The notes: generated from the sequence alone by a model not told the origin. Numbered from the stretch's first letter, positions 39,133 through 48,157 are shown. The stretch is 64,000 nucleotides of DNA from Flavobacteriales bacterium (GCA_016722445.1 JADKIZ010000004.1:124001-188000), one strand, 5' to 3'. Program-made: numbers and translations.

Positions 39133-39795
39133 ATGAATTCTGCGCTACATAAAAAGCTCCGGATCAAAGGTGGCGAAAGTATCGGCATGATCAACAAGCC
39201 CAAGGGGGTAGAATCAGCTTTACTTCCTTTGCCTATCGGTTGCAAAATTTCAAAATCACCATCAAATCAAAATGACATCATTTTTTGGTTTGTGAAAAAT
39301 CAAGCAGAACTCGAAAGTGGTCTGGATGAGGTAATATCCATGATGAGCGAATCCAATATCATTTGGATTGGATATCCCAAAGGTACCAGTGGGATTCAGA
39401 CAGATCTATCAAGAGATAATTGTTGGGGAATGATCATGAACAGAAAAGACATTTCTTACCTCGCCTTCATTGCATATAACGAAACTTGGTCGACATTCTG
39501 CTTCAGGAAAAAAAACGTCAAGGATAAAACTCGTGAATCAAAAGTGGTCGAAAGAGAAATCTTTCAATTTGCAGATTCAAAAACAAAAACCACCATCCTC
39601 CCGGAAGATCTTTCAAAAGCCTTTGCAAAAAACGAAGCTGCCCGAACTACATTCGAAGCGCTTGCATTTTCTCATCGTCGTGAATACATTGAATGGATCA
39701 TAACAGCGAAAAAACCAGAAACACGACAAAAAAGAATTCAAGGAACCATAGAAAAATTATTAGCCGGACAAAAGAATCCATCGAACAGAATATGA
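39133..39795 (+). CDS. DUF3052-like plus YdeI/OmpD-associated fusion protein
   Basis: This 220-residue protein joins two families. Residues 1-130 resemble DUF3052 (KLRIKGGESIGMINKP, then WIGYPKGTSGIQTDLSRD and ETWSTFCFRKK). The C-terminal part (about 145-220) is the YdeI/OmdA bacteriocin-protection-type domain (PEDLSKAFAKNEAARTTFEALAFSHRREYIEWI). Neither domain has a settled biochemical role. It overlaps the isoaspartyl peptidase start by 4 bp (ATGA), a strong sign of co-transcription and possibly translational coupling, so it sits in the cyanophycin locus. Confidence 0.78.
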   Translation: MNSALHKKLRIKGGESIGMINKPKGVESALLPLPIGCKISKSPSNQNDIIFWFVKNQAELESGLDEVISMMSESNIIWIGYPKGTSGIQTDLSRDNCWGMIMNRKDISYLAFIAYNETWSTFCFRKKNVKDKTRESKVVEREIFQFADSKTKTTILPEDLSKAFAKNEAARTTFEALAFSHRREYIEWIITAKKPETRQKRIQGTIEKLLAGQKNPSNRI

Positions 39796-40715
39796 AATAC
39801 ACTTTAGCAATACACGGAGGCGCAGGTACCATCGATCCGAATAAAATGACACCCGCCAAAGAAGTCGCCTACAGAACTGGTTTGATGAATGCCCTGCAAG
39901 CTGGCGAAAAAATCCTCGCTTCCGGTGGTTCATCATTGGATGCTGTAGAAGCGGCCGTGATCACTCTCGAAAATGATGCATTGTTCAATGCTGGTAGAGG
40001 AAGTGTTTTTACCCATGATGGAAAACATGAAATGGATGCCTCACTGATGCGCGGAGATACGCTTGAAGCTGGTGCAGTTGCAGGAGTTCGTGGTGTTCAA
40101 AACCCGATCACCCTGGCTCGTGCTATCATAGAAAAAAGCGAACACGTGATGTTATGTCGCGATGGCGCTGAAGCTTTCGCCAAATCCATTGACCTACCAT
40201 TTCAAGATGAAGAATACTTCTTTGACGCTTTCCGTCATGAACAATGGCAACAAGCCCTCAAGGAAAATGTGATTCAATTGGATCATGCTGATGATAAAAA
40301 ATTCGGAACTGTTGGCGCTGTTGCTTTGGACAGTCACGGCAATCTTGCAGCAGCGACTTCTACTGGTGGGATGACGAATAAAAGATGGGGACGTGCTGGC
40401 GATTCACCCATCATAGGTGCAGGCACTTATGCCAACAATCAAACTTGCGCCATCTCCTGCACAGGACATGGCGAATTTTTCATCCGGGCGGTGGTCGCAT
40501 ATGACATTTCTTGTCTCATAGAATACAAAGGAATGAGCCTTCAACAAGCTTGTGACTTCGTGGTGAAGGACAAATTGGTGAAATTTGGTGGAGAAGGTGG
40601 ACTGATCGCCGCCGATGTTCACGGCAATCTCATTCTTCCCTTCAATTCATCAGGAATGTATCGTGGTTGGCTAAAAAATGATGTGCCCCCTACAGTAAGA
40701 ATTTATAAGGATTGA
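39792..40715 (+). CDS. iaaA: Isoaspartyl peptidase / beta-aspartyl-arginine dipeptidase (Ntn hydrolase)
   Basis: This 307-residue plant-type asparaginase-family Ntn hydrolase self-cleaves before its nucleophile threonine. That threonine is T173 in FGTVGAVALD, preceded by a short linker and followed by GGMTNKRWGRAGDSPI and AISCTGHGEFFIR. Isoaspartyl peptidases cleave beta-aspartyl dipeptides, including the beta-Asp-Arg produced by cyanophycinase. It begins at ATG 39792, overlapping the previous gene, and starts MKYTLAIHGGAG. Its position beside cyanophycinase and cyanophycin synthetase supports that role. Asparaginase activity is also possible. Confidence 0.93.
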   Translation: MKYTLAIHGGAGTIDPNKMTPAKEVAYRTGLMNALQAGEKILASGGSSLDAVEAAVITLENDALFNAGRGSVFTHDGKHEMDASLMRGDTLEAGAVAGVRGVQNPITLARAIIEKSEHVMLCRDGAEAFAKSIDLPFQDEEYFFDAFRHEQWQQALKENVIQLDHADDKKFGTVGAVALDSHGNLAAATSTGGMTNKRWGRAGDSPIIGAGTYANNQTCAISCTGHGEFFIRAVVAYDISCLIEYKGMSLQQACDFVVKDKLVKFGGEGGLIAADVHGNLILPFNSSGMYRGWLKNDVPPTVRIYKD

Positions 40716-40717
40716 TC

Positions 40718-41632
40718 TCAATCCTCATCTTGTGAAATCGTCACACCAGGTACAAACTGACGCTCTTTCACGAGATATGAATTTCCGTGAACCAAAATAT
40801 TCACCCGAAGATTTTCCACTGAAATAGGAGTTCCCATGCTTACGTCTGTGATGTTACTGTGATGTATATCCCGGCCATCAATGATGACCACGGCTCCACT
40901 TCCTATCACCTCCATGTGATTGCCGTTGGTGATGATTACTCCGGTGTCTTCACCAAGTCCAACTCCAGTGCAAGATGGATTGCTCGCAACAGCTTGCGCA
41001 AGACGGTTGAACCTTCCGCGCTTATCGAAATGAGAATCGATGATCACGTTATTGATGAATGCCAGACCAGTGGTAATTTTCACTTCACCTTTCAAGTGAG
41101 CCAAATCACTTTTCCCCTGATATATCATCGTATTGCTCATGGCCATTGCACCGGCACTCGTACCAGCAATCACCAATCCATGATGATATCTATCGTGAAT
41201 GATCTCGAGAAATTCCGTTCCACCAAATATGGTAGTTAGACGCAACTGATCACCTCCGCTGAACATGACGCCGTCACATGCTTTGATGCGATCGACATAT
41301 TCCTGTTTGCGAGCATCGTCACGGTTGCGAATATTCATCACACCAACGTTGGTGCAACCCATTTTCCCAAATGCTGTGAGATAATTTTCTGCGACCTCCA
41401 ACGGTATACTGCTGGCTGTCGTGATGACCTCTATACGGGCATCTACACCACCCATCACATGCACTACGCGTTTCAATATTCCGAGTTCGAAAAAATTGAG
41501 GTTACTCTTTTGTGAATAGTATCCTTCGCTTTCTGTGCCTTTGTCTTCTGCGCCTCCGATGGAGATCAATTTGCCCTTTGGTAATTCCAATGTCGTGTTT
41601 TTTGGTTGATGCCGGCAAAAATATTCGCTCAC
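40718..41632 (-). CDS. cphB: Cyanophycinase
   Basis: This 304-residue serine hydrolase of the S51-type/class I glutamine amidotransferase-like fold cuts cyanophycin to beta-Asp-Arg dipeptides. The nucleophile motif GTSAGAMAMSN is at about 157-167, and FSGGDQLRLT, SHFDKRGRFNRL and GLGEDTGVII are present. It has no signal peptide, so it is the intracellular type. The frame opens with GTG at 41632, since no in-frame ATG precedes IGGAEDKGT; the start is uncertain by about 20 residues. It is convergent with iaaA (2 bp apart) and divergent from cphA. Confidence 0.92.
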   Translation of the reverse strand: MSEYFCRHQPKNTTLELPKGKLISIGGAEDKGTESEGYYSQKSNLNFFELGILKRVVHVMGGVDARIEVITTASSIPLEVAENYLTAFGKMGCTNVGVMNIRNRDDARKQEYVDRIKACDGVMFSGGDQLRLTTIFGGTEFLEIIHDRYHHGLVIAGTSAGAMAMSNTMIYQGKSDLAHLKGEVKITTGLAFINNVIIDSHFDKRGRFNRLAQAVASNPSCTGVGLGEDTGVIITNGNHMEVIGSGAVVIIDGRDIHHSNITDVSMGTPISVENLRVNILVHGNSYLVKERQFVPGVTISQDED

Positions 41633-41743
41633 TTCATGATTGAGACCGAAGATTTATGTCGAAAACGACTTTTTTTCCACCATATTCGCAACAAAACCAG
41701 AATTAAAACAGCCACAGGATGGCAAAAACCAAAACGTAATCTC

Positions 41744-44365
41744 ATGAGAATTCTTGATATCAAAGTGATGAAGGGCCCCAATTACTGGAGCATCCGCAGA
41801 CACAAACTCATTCAGATGCGCCTCGATTTGGAGGACATGGAGCAAAGACCCACCAATTCCATTCCTGGTTTTCGGGAAAGATTGGAAAAAATGTTTCCAT
41901 CCATGTATGGCCACCGCTGCTCTGTCGGCGAGCCTGGTGGATTCTTCAAACGCGTGGATGAAGGAACGTGGATGGGACACGTGATAGAACATATCGCCCT
42001 CGAATTACAGACACTCGCAGGTATGATGTGTGGTTTCGGCCGTACCAGAGAAACTTCCAAACCGGGTGTATACAACGTAGTATTCAGCTATATGGAAGAA
42101 AAAGCAGGGCAATATGCTGCCCGCGCTTCTGTAAGGATTGCCGAAGCCATTATCGAAGGAAAGGAGTATGACCTTCAGGAGGACATTCAGAAACTACGTG
42201 AAATAAGAGAAGATGAGCGCCTCGGCCCATCAACTGGTTGCATCGTAGATGAAGCCGTTTCAAGGGGTATTCCATATATCCGATTAAACAGACATTCACT
42301 TGTGCAACTTGGATATGGTGTCAATCAAAGACGCATTCGCGCTACCATTGCCAGCACAACAGGAAGCATCGCAGTGGATATTGCCTGCGATAAAGAAGAG
42401 ACAAAAAATCTTCTAGGCGCAGCTGAAATCCCAGTTCCAAAAGGTCGAATTGTATATACTGAAGAAGGCTTGAAAGATGCTATCGATTCAGTAGGATATC
42501 CTATTGTGACCAAACCAGTAGATGGAAATCACGGTAAAGGTGCAACCACCAACATCAGAGATTGGGAAGGCGCTTGTATCGGTTTAGCCGCTGCAAAAAA
42601 ATATTCCCGCGGCGTAATTGTCGAAAAATTCATTACAGGTCTCGACCATCGCGTTCTGGTCATTAACTACAAATTCGTTGCTGCAGCGATCAGAAAACCA
42701 GCCGCAGTGAAGGGCGATGGAAAAAGCACCATTCGCGAATTGATTGATATCACCAATGCTGATCCACGTAGAGGTTATGGTCATGAAAAGGTATTGACTC
42801 AAATTTCCATCGATGATTTTCTCATGGAAATGCTCAACCGCGAAGGACTCACACTCGATTCTGTCGTAGAAAAAGACCGTGAAGTATTTCTGAAACCCAC
42901 TGCAAATCTCAGCACTGGCGGAACCGCAACAGACGTGACTGATCTGGTCCATCCCGACAATGTATTTATGTGTGAAAGAATCGCACGAATCATCGGTTTG
43001 GATATTTGTGGTATTGATATTATGGCTGAGAGTCTTTCTACTCCAGTAAAAGAGAATGGAGGCGCCATCCTTGAAGTCAATGCAGCTCCAGGATTCCGTA
43101 TGCACCTCGACCCTACTGAAGGTCTTCCAAGAAACGTGGCCGAACCGGTTATTGATATGCTATATCCTCCTGGAACTTCTGCAAGAATTCCAATCATCGC
43201 GGTTACCGGTACCAACGGTAAAACAACCACCACCAGACTCATGGCTCACCTTGTAAAAACAATGGGCCATAAAGTTGGATACACAACGACAGACGGTGTT
43301 TACATTCAAAATCAATTGATGATGCGCGGTGACTGCACCGGACCTATCAGTGCGGAGTTTGTGCTGAAAGATCCTACCGTTGATTTTGCGATTCTTGAAT
43401 GTGCCCGGGGTGGTATTCTACGTGCAGGATTAGGATTCCACCGTTGTGATATCACCATTTGCACCAATGTCGCTGAAGATCATTTGGGATTGGGTGATAT
43501 CGACACCGTTGAACAGCTTGCCCGTGTAAAAGGTGTTGTTGTTGAAAGCGTGATGCCATCGGGTTATGCGATCCTCAACGCCGACAACGAACATACGCTC
43601 AACATGGCCAAAGGCCTTGAATGCAAAGTCGCCTATTTCTCACTTCGTGATGACAATCCTGTTGTGGTGAAACACATCAGTGAAGGCGGTTTGGCAGCAA
43701 TCTATGAAAATGGATATGTCACCATTTGCAAAGGAACTTGGAAGATTCGCGTAGACCGTGCAGCAAATATTCCACTGACCTATAGCGGTAAAGCAACATT
43801 CAATATCGCCAATATTTTGCCTTGTGTTTTAGCTGGATTTACTCGTGGTTTTGATATCGAAGACATGCGTGCAGCATTGCAAACGTTTATCCCATCTCCA
43901 GCACAAACTCCTGGACGTATGAATATGTTCCACTTCAAGAACTTCACCGTAATGGTAGACTATGCGCACAATACGCATGGATTCATGGCGATCAGTGATT
44001 TCCTGAGCAAAGTAGATGCTTCACCTAAAGTAGGCATCATCGCCGGAGTTGGCGACCGTCGTGATGAAGACATCGTGAACCTTGGCCGCGTAGCAGCAGG
44101 TATGTTTGATGAAATCGTCATTCGTCAGGATAAAAATCTACGAGGTAGATCTGAAGAAGAAATTATCGAATTGATGACTCAGGGTATTCAACAAATTTCT
44201 TCACAGAAAAAAATCACCATTTTCAGAAAAGAAAAAGAAGCCATCGAATTTGCAATTCGCAATGCACCAGCAGGTGCCTTTGTGACCATCTGCAGCGATG
44301 TCGTTCCTGATGCCCTTGATCAAATCATGAAATTGAAAGAAGAAGAAGAAAACGTGAGGGTATAA
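41744..44365 (+). CDS. cphA: Cyanophycin synthetase
   Basis: This 873-residue enzyme elongates multi-L-arginyl-poly-L-aspartate using ATP. The N-terminal domain (1-160, MRILDIKVMKGPNYWSI) is followed by an ATP-grasp module (about 215-480) with the GGAILEVNAAPGFRMHL metal-binding segment. A C-terminal Mur-ligase-like module (487 onward) has the P-loop VTGTNGKTTTTR and HNTHGFMAI. Length and module order match known CphA. The ATG at 41744 gives the family N-terminus; further in-frame starts lie upstream (41606), inside cphB. A terminator follows at 44377-44409. Together with cphB and iaaA it forms a complete make-and-recycle set. Confidence 0.95.
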   Translation: MRILDIKVMKGPNYWSIRRHKLIQMRLDLEDMEQRPTNSIPGFRERLEKMFPSMYGHRCSVGEPGGFFKRVDEGTWMGHVIEHIALELQTLAGMMCGFGRTRETSKPGVYNVVFSYMEEKAGQYAARASVRIAEAIIEGKEYDLQEDIQKLREIREDERLGPSTGCIVDEAVSRGIPYIRLNRHSLVQLGYGVNQRRIRATIASTTGSIAVDIACDKEETKNLLGAAEIPVPKGRIVYTEEGLKDAIDSVGYPIVTKPVDGNHGKGATTNIRDWEGACIGLAAAKKYSRGVIVEKFITGLDHRVLVINYKFVAAAIRKPAAVKGDGKSTIRELIDITNADPRRGYGHEKVLTQISIDDFLMEMLNREGLTLDSVVEKDREVFLKPTANLSTGGTATDVTDLVHPDNVFMCERIARIIGLDICGIDIMAESLSTPVKENGGAILEVNAAPGFRMHLDPTEGLPRNVAEPVIDMLYPPGTSARIPIIAVTGTNGKTTTTRLMAHLVKTMGHKVGYTTTDGVYIQNQLMMRGDCTGPISAEFVLKDPTVDFAILECARGGILRAGLGFHRCDITICTNVAEDHLGLGDIDTVEQLARVKGVVVESVMPSGYAILNADNEHTLNMAKGLECKVAYFSLRDDNPVVVKHISEGGLAAIYENGYVTICKGTWKIRVDRAANIPLTYSGKATFNIANILPCVLAGFTRGFDIEDMRAALQTFIPSPAQTPGRMNMFHFKNFTVMVDYAHNTHGFMAISDFLSKVDASPKVGIIAGVGDRRDEDIVNLGRVAAGMFDEIVIRQDKNLRGRSEEEIIELMTQGIQQISSQKKITIFRKEKEAIEFAIRNAPAGAFVTICSDVVPDALDQIMKLKEEEENVRV

Positions 44366-44376
44366 AAAAGAAAATT

Positions 44377-44409
44377 AAAAAAGAGGCTCCAACAAGGAGC
44401 CTCTTTTTA
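44377..44409. terminator. Bidirectional terminator between cphA and the lipoprotein gene
   Basis: A 10-bp perfect stem (44381-44390 with 44396-44405) has a 5-base loop. An A-run precedes it and a T-run follows, so it can serve both convergent genes. Confidence 0.85.
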
Positions 44410-44426
44410 TTTATAGCGATTTGTTT

Positions 44427-45092
44427 TTAGTTCACCTGAATGGCTTTGTTGTGTGCTTTATAAGTAAGCAGTATTAAACCGCCTTCAGGTGTTGCGTTGT
44501 CGGGTGTTGTCGTGATGCTCCTCGACAAATAACCGATATATGGTCCCGTTGTGATGTCTGATGTCTGCACGCCCCCTATGGTGATGCTCGAACTACCAAC
44601 CATAGAAGTAGCAAATACTTTGTCGCTTAATGTGAGCGAAACAACATCATTTGATCCGATCAAATTACCTGTAAAAGGCATCACATAATCCGTTCCGCCA
44701 TTGATGTTGATGTCTCCATTTGGAAAACTCACCGTCTTGATCATACCGGTTTGATTGGTATAAACGCTTCCTTCAATATCTGTATAAGTAAATGTCCCGG
44801 ACGAAACGAATCCTGCTATTTCTTCTTCGTAAATGGCCAGAGTCGAATTAAAAGGAATCAATTCTCCGTTGAATCGGATGGATGCCGGTTGTGACAATTC
44901 CAGCTTAGTACCAACGATACTTCCAAATCGAAATTCAGCCTTTACCGTGGTAATATCTGTATTCGCATCATACACCAATTCGTATTTGGTGTAAATCTTA
45001 TCTTGGTCAACAGAAGAACTTGGCTCACGGGTGCATGATGAGAGGATCAGCGAAAAACAAAAAATGGTGAAGCGGAAAATGTATTTTTTCAT
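44427..45092 (-). CDS. Lipoprotein of unknown function
   Basis: This 221-residue protein has a lipoprotein signal (MKKYIFRFTIFCFSLILSSC, C20). The rest is beta-rich, with alternating strands such as IRFNGELIPFNSTLAIY and ITIGGVQTSDITTG, and has no domain I recognise. It would be anchored to the outer or inner membrane. The start at 45092 is chosen because it directly opens the signal peptide. It is convergent with cphA. Confidence 0.7.
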   Translation of the reverse strand: MKKYIFRFTIFCFSLILSSCTREPSSSVDQDKIYTKYELVYDANTDITTVKAEFRFGSIVGTKLELSQPASIRFNGELIPFNSTLAIYEEEIAGFVSSGTFTYTDIEGSVYTNQTGMIKTVSFPNGDININGGTDYVMPFTGNLIGSNDVVSLTLSDKVFATSMVGSSSITIGGVQTSDITTGPYIGYLSRSITTTPDNATPEGGLILLTYKAHNKAIQVN

Positions 45093-45244
45093 GGCTGTTG
45101 TTTTCCAGCCCATTCAAAACACCATGCCAAAGTCTCCTAGATACCACCAAAAATGGTCGACTAACAGGCCCTATGCTTTTTTAGAACATGCATTCTCATT
45201 GACTTTCTACTGTGTAGCACGAAGTTTAAGAAACATGCAAAAAA

Positions 45245-45589
45245 TTACTGTACCGTCTTCGTTGGTTCAAAATACTTCACGATGGCTTTGCGAATAAGCA
45301 ATTCCTGTTCCTCCGGTTTCAGTGAAGGCAAAGTGTCCGTGCGCTCAAAATGAGGCCATCCATCAGTGTCCCTACCGATAAAGTTGTAATAACCATACGG
45401 CATCAATACGGTACAGATGCCCACATGCATCAACTCCACTTTTTGGTCTTTTTTAAACGTCTGAAAGTCTTTACCCAGTTCCTGAACCCCGATTAAAAAT
45501 AAAATAGCTTTATAATCGAGCTTTTCTCCAAACTGCGCTGAAACTTTGTTAACTGTCTCATTCCAAACCTTTTCAAATACATAGTCCAT
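45245..45589 (-). CDS. Conserved hypothetical protein
   Basis: This 114-residue soluble protein starts MDYVFEKVWNETVNKV and contains ILFLIGVQELGKDF and GYYNFIGRDTDGWPHFE. I recognise the pattern as a small Bacteroidota-conserved protein without an assigned function. There is no signal peptide or membrane segment. ATG 45589 is used; the frame is open eight codons further to a TTG at 45613. It is divergent from the TonB-like gene 118 bp away. Confidence 0.6.
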   Translation of the reverse strand: MDYVFEKVWNETVNKVSAQFGEKLDYKAILFLIGVQELGKDFQTFKKDQKVELMHVGICTVLMPYGYYNFIGRDTDGWPHFERTDTLPSLKPEEQELLIRKAIVKYFEPTKTVQ

Positions 45590-45707
45590 ATCGGGATTCC
45601 AAATTTTCTGCAAATGTTAGTAATTCTGAAACAACCCTCGACGTCGGATACGTCTAAGTTTTGATTATTTTAGCGTCGCCTAAATAAAACCTAGCGACAT
45701 TTTGACG

Positions 45708-46460
45708 ATGAAACAAATTCTACAACTGTGTGGTTTGAGTTTGCTATTGCTTTTGGCTAATCATGTATCAGCCCAGAGCCGAGATGAATTTCTGGACGCC
45801 CAGAACAGAGTCGTAGCCGATTCTTCCAAAGCTAAATACACGCGCAATGTGGTCATGGTCAATGACAGCATGTTCAAAGTGACCGTGAAGCACCTCACGG
45901 GAGAGGTAGCTTATACTGGCGCTTATACCGATCCCAAGCTGGAAATTCCCCATGGTGATTTTGAATATTATTACGCCAATGGCTATAAAGAATCACAAGG
46001 TCGATTCAAAAATGGATACAAGGTAGGCACATGGAAAAGATGGAGTTTCGATGGCAATGCAAAACCAGATCGTTTCTATCCTGACGAAAACTTCAGATCT
46101 ACCAACAGATCTTCAAAACCTGCAAAATTCCCTGGTGGCATGACCGCTTTACAAGCAATGGTCAATGATAGTTTAAAGTATCCATTGGAAGCCCGCGAAA
46201 GAAAACTTGAAGGAACGGTCTACGTTACATTTACGATTGACGCGACCGGTGAAGTGACCAAACCTCAGGTTACTGATGGTGTTCACTACCTCCTCGACGA
46301 AGAAGCACTGCGATTCGTCTCCTCACTGCCAACCTGGACTCCTGCCGCGAAGAACGGTATGCCAGTTGACTCAAATTACATCATGCCGATAACCTTCAAT
46401 CTCGGCACATACAACGAAAAACAGAAAGTTGATCCACTAGGAGATGCTATTAAAAATTAA
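45708..46460 (+). CDS. Exported protein with MORN-like region and TonB C-terminal domain
   Basis: This 250-residue protein has a signal peptide (MKQILQLCGLSLLLLLANHVSAQ). Residues about 65-110 have MORN-type toggles (GDFEYYYANGYKESQGRFKNGYKVGTWKRW). A TonB C-terminal domain lies at about 150-230 (SLKYPLEARERKLEGTVYVTFTIDATGEVTKPQV and LPTWTPAAKNG). The layout matches Bacteroidota energy-transducer-TonB-family proteins that lack a classical N-terminal anchor, so the protein is probably periplasmic and not a true inner-membrane transducer. Function unassigned. Confidence 0.82.
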   Translation: MKQILQLCGLSLLLLLANHVSAQSRDEFLDAQNRVVADSSKAKYTRNVVMVNDSMFKVTVKHLTGEVAYTGAYTDPKLEIPHGDFEYYYANGYKESQGRFKNGYKVGTWKRWSFDGNAKPDRFYPDENFRSTNRSSKPAKFPGGMTALQAMVNDSLKYPLEARERKLEGTVYVTFTIDATGEVTKPQVTDGVHYLLDEEALRFVSSLPTWTPAAKNGMPVDSNYIMPITFNLGTYNEKQKVDPLGDAIKN

Positions 46461-46486
46461 CCTACCTTAATTACTCTTGACAATTC

Positions 46487-46518
46487 GGGTCGCAAGCAAT
46501 TGCGGCCCTTTTTTTTAT
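46487..46518 (+). terminator. Rho-independent terminator
   Basis: A 9-bp stem (46487-46495 with 46500-46508, one G-T pair) is followed by a run of eight T residues. It ends the TonB-like gene at 46460. Confidence 0.8.
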
Positions 46519-46561
46519 TTCTAAGCTTTTATTTGGTTCACCTTTTTACTGTTGGTATGAA

Positions 46562-46591
46562 TTGCATTTTTAAATGGTCACACTATTTTCG
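46562..46591 (+). promoter_or_regulatory. Candidate promoter for tRNA-Pro
   Basis: TTG at 46562-46564 is followed after 19 bp by TATTTTCG at 46584-46591, a one-mismatch version of TAnnTTTG. The spacing agrees with the Bacteroidota sigma consensus, and the tRNA begins 22 bp later. Confidence 0.45.
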
Positions 46592-46612
46592 CGGCAAATT
46601 ATCACCAACAAT

Positions 46613-46688
46613 CGGGATGTAGCTCAGTTGGTAGAGTACACGTCTGGGGGGCGTGTGGTCGCACGTTCGAGTCGTGTCATCCCGACCA
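46613..46688 (+). tRNA. tRNA-Pro (anticodon GGG)
   Basis: The 76-base cloverleaf can be drawn fully: acceptor CGGGATG/CATCCCG, D stem GCTC/GAGT, anticodon stem CACGT/GCGTG with loop CTGGGGG (anticodon GGG at positions 34-36), and T arm GCACG-TTCGAGT-CGTGT. An encoded CCA end is present at 46686-46688. It reads CCC proline codons, and CCU by wobble. Confidence 0.95.
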
Positions 46689-46720
46689 ATGATCCAATCG
46701 ACTCTGTTGATATGATCCAT

Positions 46721-46747
46721 GAAAAAAGCCCCTTTACAGGGGCTTTT
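46721..46747. terminator. Bidirectional terminator after tRNA-Pro
   Basis: A stem with arms AAGCCCC and GGGGCTT, flanked by A- and T-runs, lies 33 bp after the tRNA and 25 bp beyond the end of the convergent lipoprotein gene at 46773. It can end both. Confidence 0.8.
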
Positions 46748-46772
46748 CAATATTATCTATTTCGATGAACCG

Positions 46773-47159
46773 TTATTCAATCGTAATCGTCTCTTCTGTT
46801 GTCTTTTCTTCTTCAATCTTAATGATTCCTTCTCCGGATTGAATGCCCTTTTCAGCTTTGATATCCAATACCGCGAATCCAGCCTGACCTTTTTTATAGA
46901 ATTCACTGAAATCAAAACTAACCTTTCCAGTTCCATTGGTCACTTGTGTCGTATCGAAACGAATGGCATTTGGGGGGGGTGGCGTCTCTGATGGTACAGC
47001 ATAAAGCTGTACACTTGCACCTGGCACAGGTTCTCCGTCACTGTTCACAACAGTAATGGTGGCAATGGTTTGCCTGTCCTTTTTACATCCACTGATGGTG
47101 ATGGCAAGGGCAACAACCATGACCGTTCCGAATATTCTGATAATTTGAATTCTTTTCAT
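46773..47159 (-). CDS. Lipoprotein with Ig/transthyretin-like fold
   Basis: This 128-residue protein has a lipoprotein signal (MKRIQIIRIFGTVMVVALAI, C25). The body reads ITVVNSDGEPVPGASVQLYA, a carboxypeptidase-regulatory/Ig-like beta-sandwich pattern, followed by a GKVSFDFSEF strand. A run of eight G on the + strand (46972-46979) encodes part of a PPPP stretch. Function unknown. The start at 47159 gives the signal peptide. Confidence 0.7.
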   Translation of the reverse strand: MKRIQIIRIFGTVMVVALAITISGCKKDRQTIATITVVNSDGEPVPGASVQLYAVPSETPPPPNAIRFDTTQVTNGTGKVSFDFSEFYKKGQAGFAVLDIKAEKGIQSGEGIIKIEEEKTTEETITIE

Positions 47160-47361
47160 GATAGCCTGCATTATGGCGAAACAAAGAAAGTTCATTTTTC
47201 GTGATCTCCATCATCAAAATTACAGGCTATAAAAAATCGGATGTTGAAATCGACCAAAGTCGCTCGATCCGCCTACTTTTTTACCCCAACCTGTACTGAT
47301 ATATGCATGGACTCAGACCACAAAAAGTTTAACTTCGCGCGCCTATTTCTAATGTTTATCT

Positions 47362-48150
47362 ATGAAAAGACTTATCAATATCTCAGTGGGTTGCATCATC
47401 GCCCTTGTATTCTTAAATGCTTCCGGTTGTGAAAACAAAAAAGCACCACAACCAGAACAGCAGCCTGTTTCCGTGATTGAGCAACCCGTAGAAAAGCCCC
47501 AGCCATATGCTGAAGCACTGAAAATTTTACCAGATCTCGCTAAAGTTAAAATAGCCACAAAATATGGTGATATGATCGTGGCGCTTTACAATGAAACACC
47601 ATTGCACCGAGACAACTTCCTGAAACTTGCCAGCGAGAAATACTACGATGGCTTATTGTTTCATCGGTGCATCAATCACTTCATGATTCAAGGTGGTGAC
47701 CCGCAAAGCCGAGGTGCATCACCTTCTGCGATGCTCGGAAATGGCGGCCCTGGATATACTGTTCCGGCAGAGTTTCATCCAAATTTGATCCATAAACGTG
47801 GAGCTCTTTGCGCTGCACGTCAGGGTGATCAGGTCAATCCCAAAAAAGAATCGAGCGGAAGCCAATTTTATATCGTGCAGGGTCAACTTTGGACAGATAT
47901 GCAATTGAGTCAAATCGAAACGAATATTGGTTCCACGATGCCCGGCTTCAAGTACTCCGAAGAACAGAAACAATTGTATAAAACCATCGGTGGTACCGCC
48001 CAACTTGATATGAATTATTCAGTTTATGGAGAAGTCATCCTCGGTTTGAATGTGATTGATAGCATCGCATCATTGCGCGGAAATCAAGCCAATCGCCCTT
48101 TGAGCGACGTAGTTATGAGTATGGAAGTGATCCAGAAGGACCACAAATAA
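47362..48150 (+). CDS. Lipoprotein peptidyl-prolyl cis-trans isomerase (cyclophilin type)
   Basis: This 262-residue protein has a lipoprotein signal (MKRLINISVGCIIALVFLNASGC, C23), a Pro-rich linker, then a cyclophilin domain (about 62-260) with MIVALYNETPLHRDNFLKLA, FHRCINHFMIQGGDP and GSQFYIVQGQLW. It includes an insertion between the QFYIVQG strand and the YGEV segment. It would assist proline isomerisation in proteins outside the cytoplasm. The N-terminal lipobox gives the start. pheS follows 7 bp downstream, an unlikely functional partner but probably co-transcribed. Confidence 0.9.
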   Translation: MKRLINISVGCIIALVFLNASGCENKKAPQPEQQPVSVIEQPVEKPQPYAEALKILPDLAKVKIATKYGDMIVALYNETPLHRDNFLKLASEKYYDGLLFHRCINHFMIQGGDPQSRGASPSAMLGNGGPGYTVPAEFHPNLIHKRGALCAARQGDQVNPKKESSGSQFYIVQGQLWTDMQLSQIETNIGSTMPGFKYSEEQKQLYKTIGGTAQLDMNYSVYGEVILGLNVIDSIASLRGNQANRPLSDVVMSMEVIQKDHK

Positions 48151-48157
48151 TTTGAAA

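Noticed and set aside
42584..43105. 173-codon open frame antisense to cphA
   Set aside because: It lies inside a well-supported gene with no recognisable protein features.
45708..46460. True inner-membrane TonB energy transducer
   Set aside because: It has a cleavable signal peptide and no N-terminal anchor or Pro-rich spacer; only the C-terminal domain is shared.
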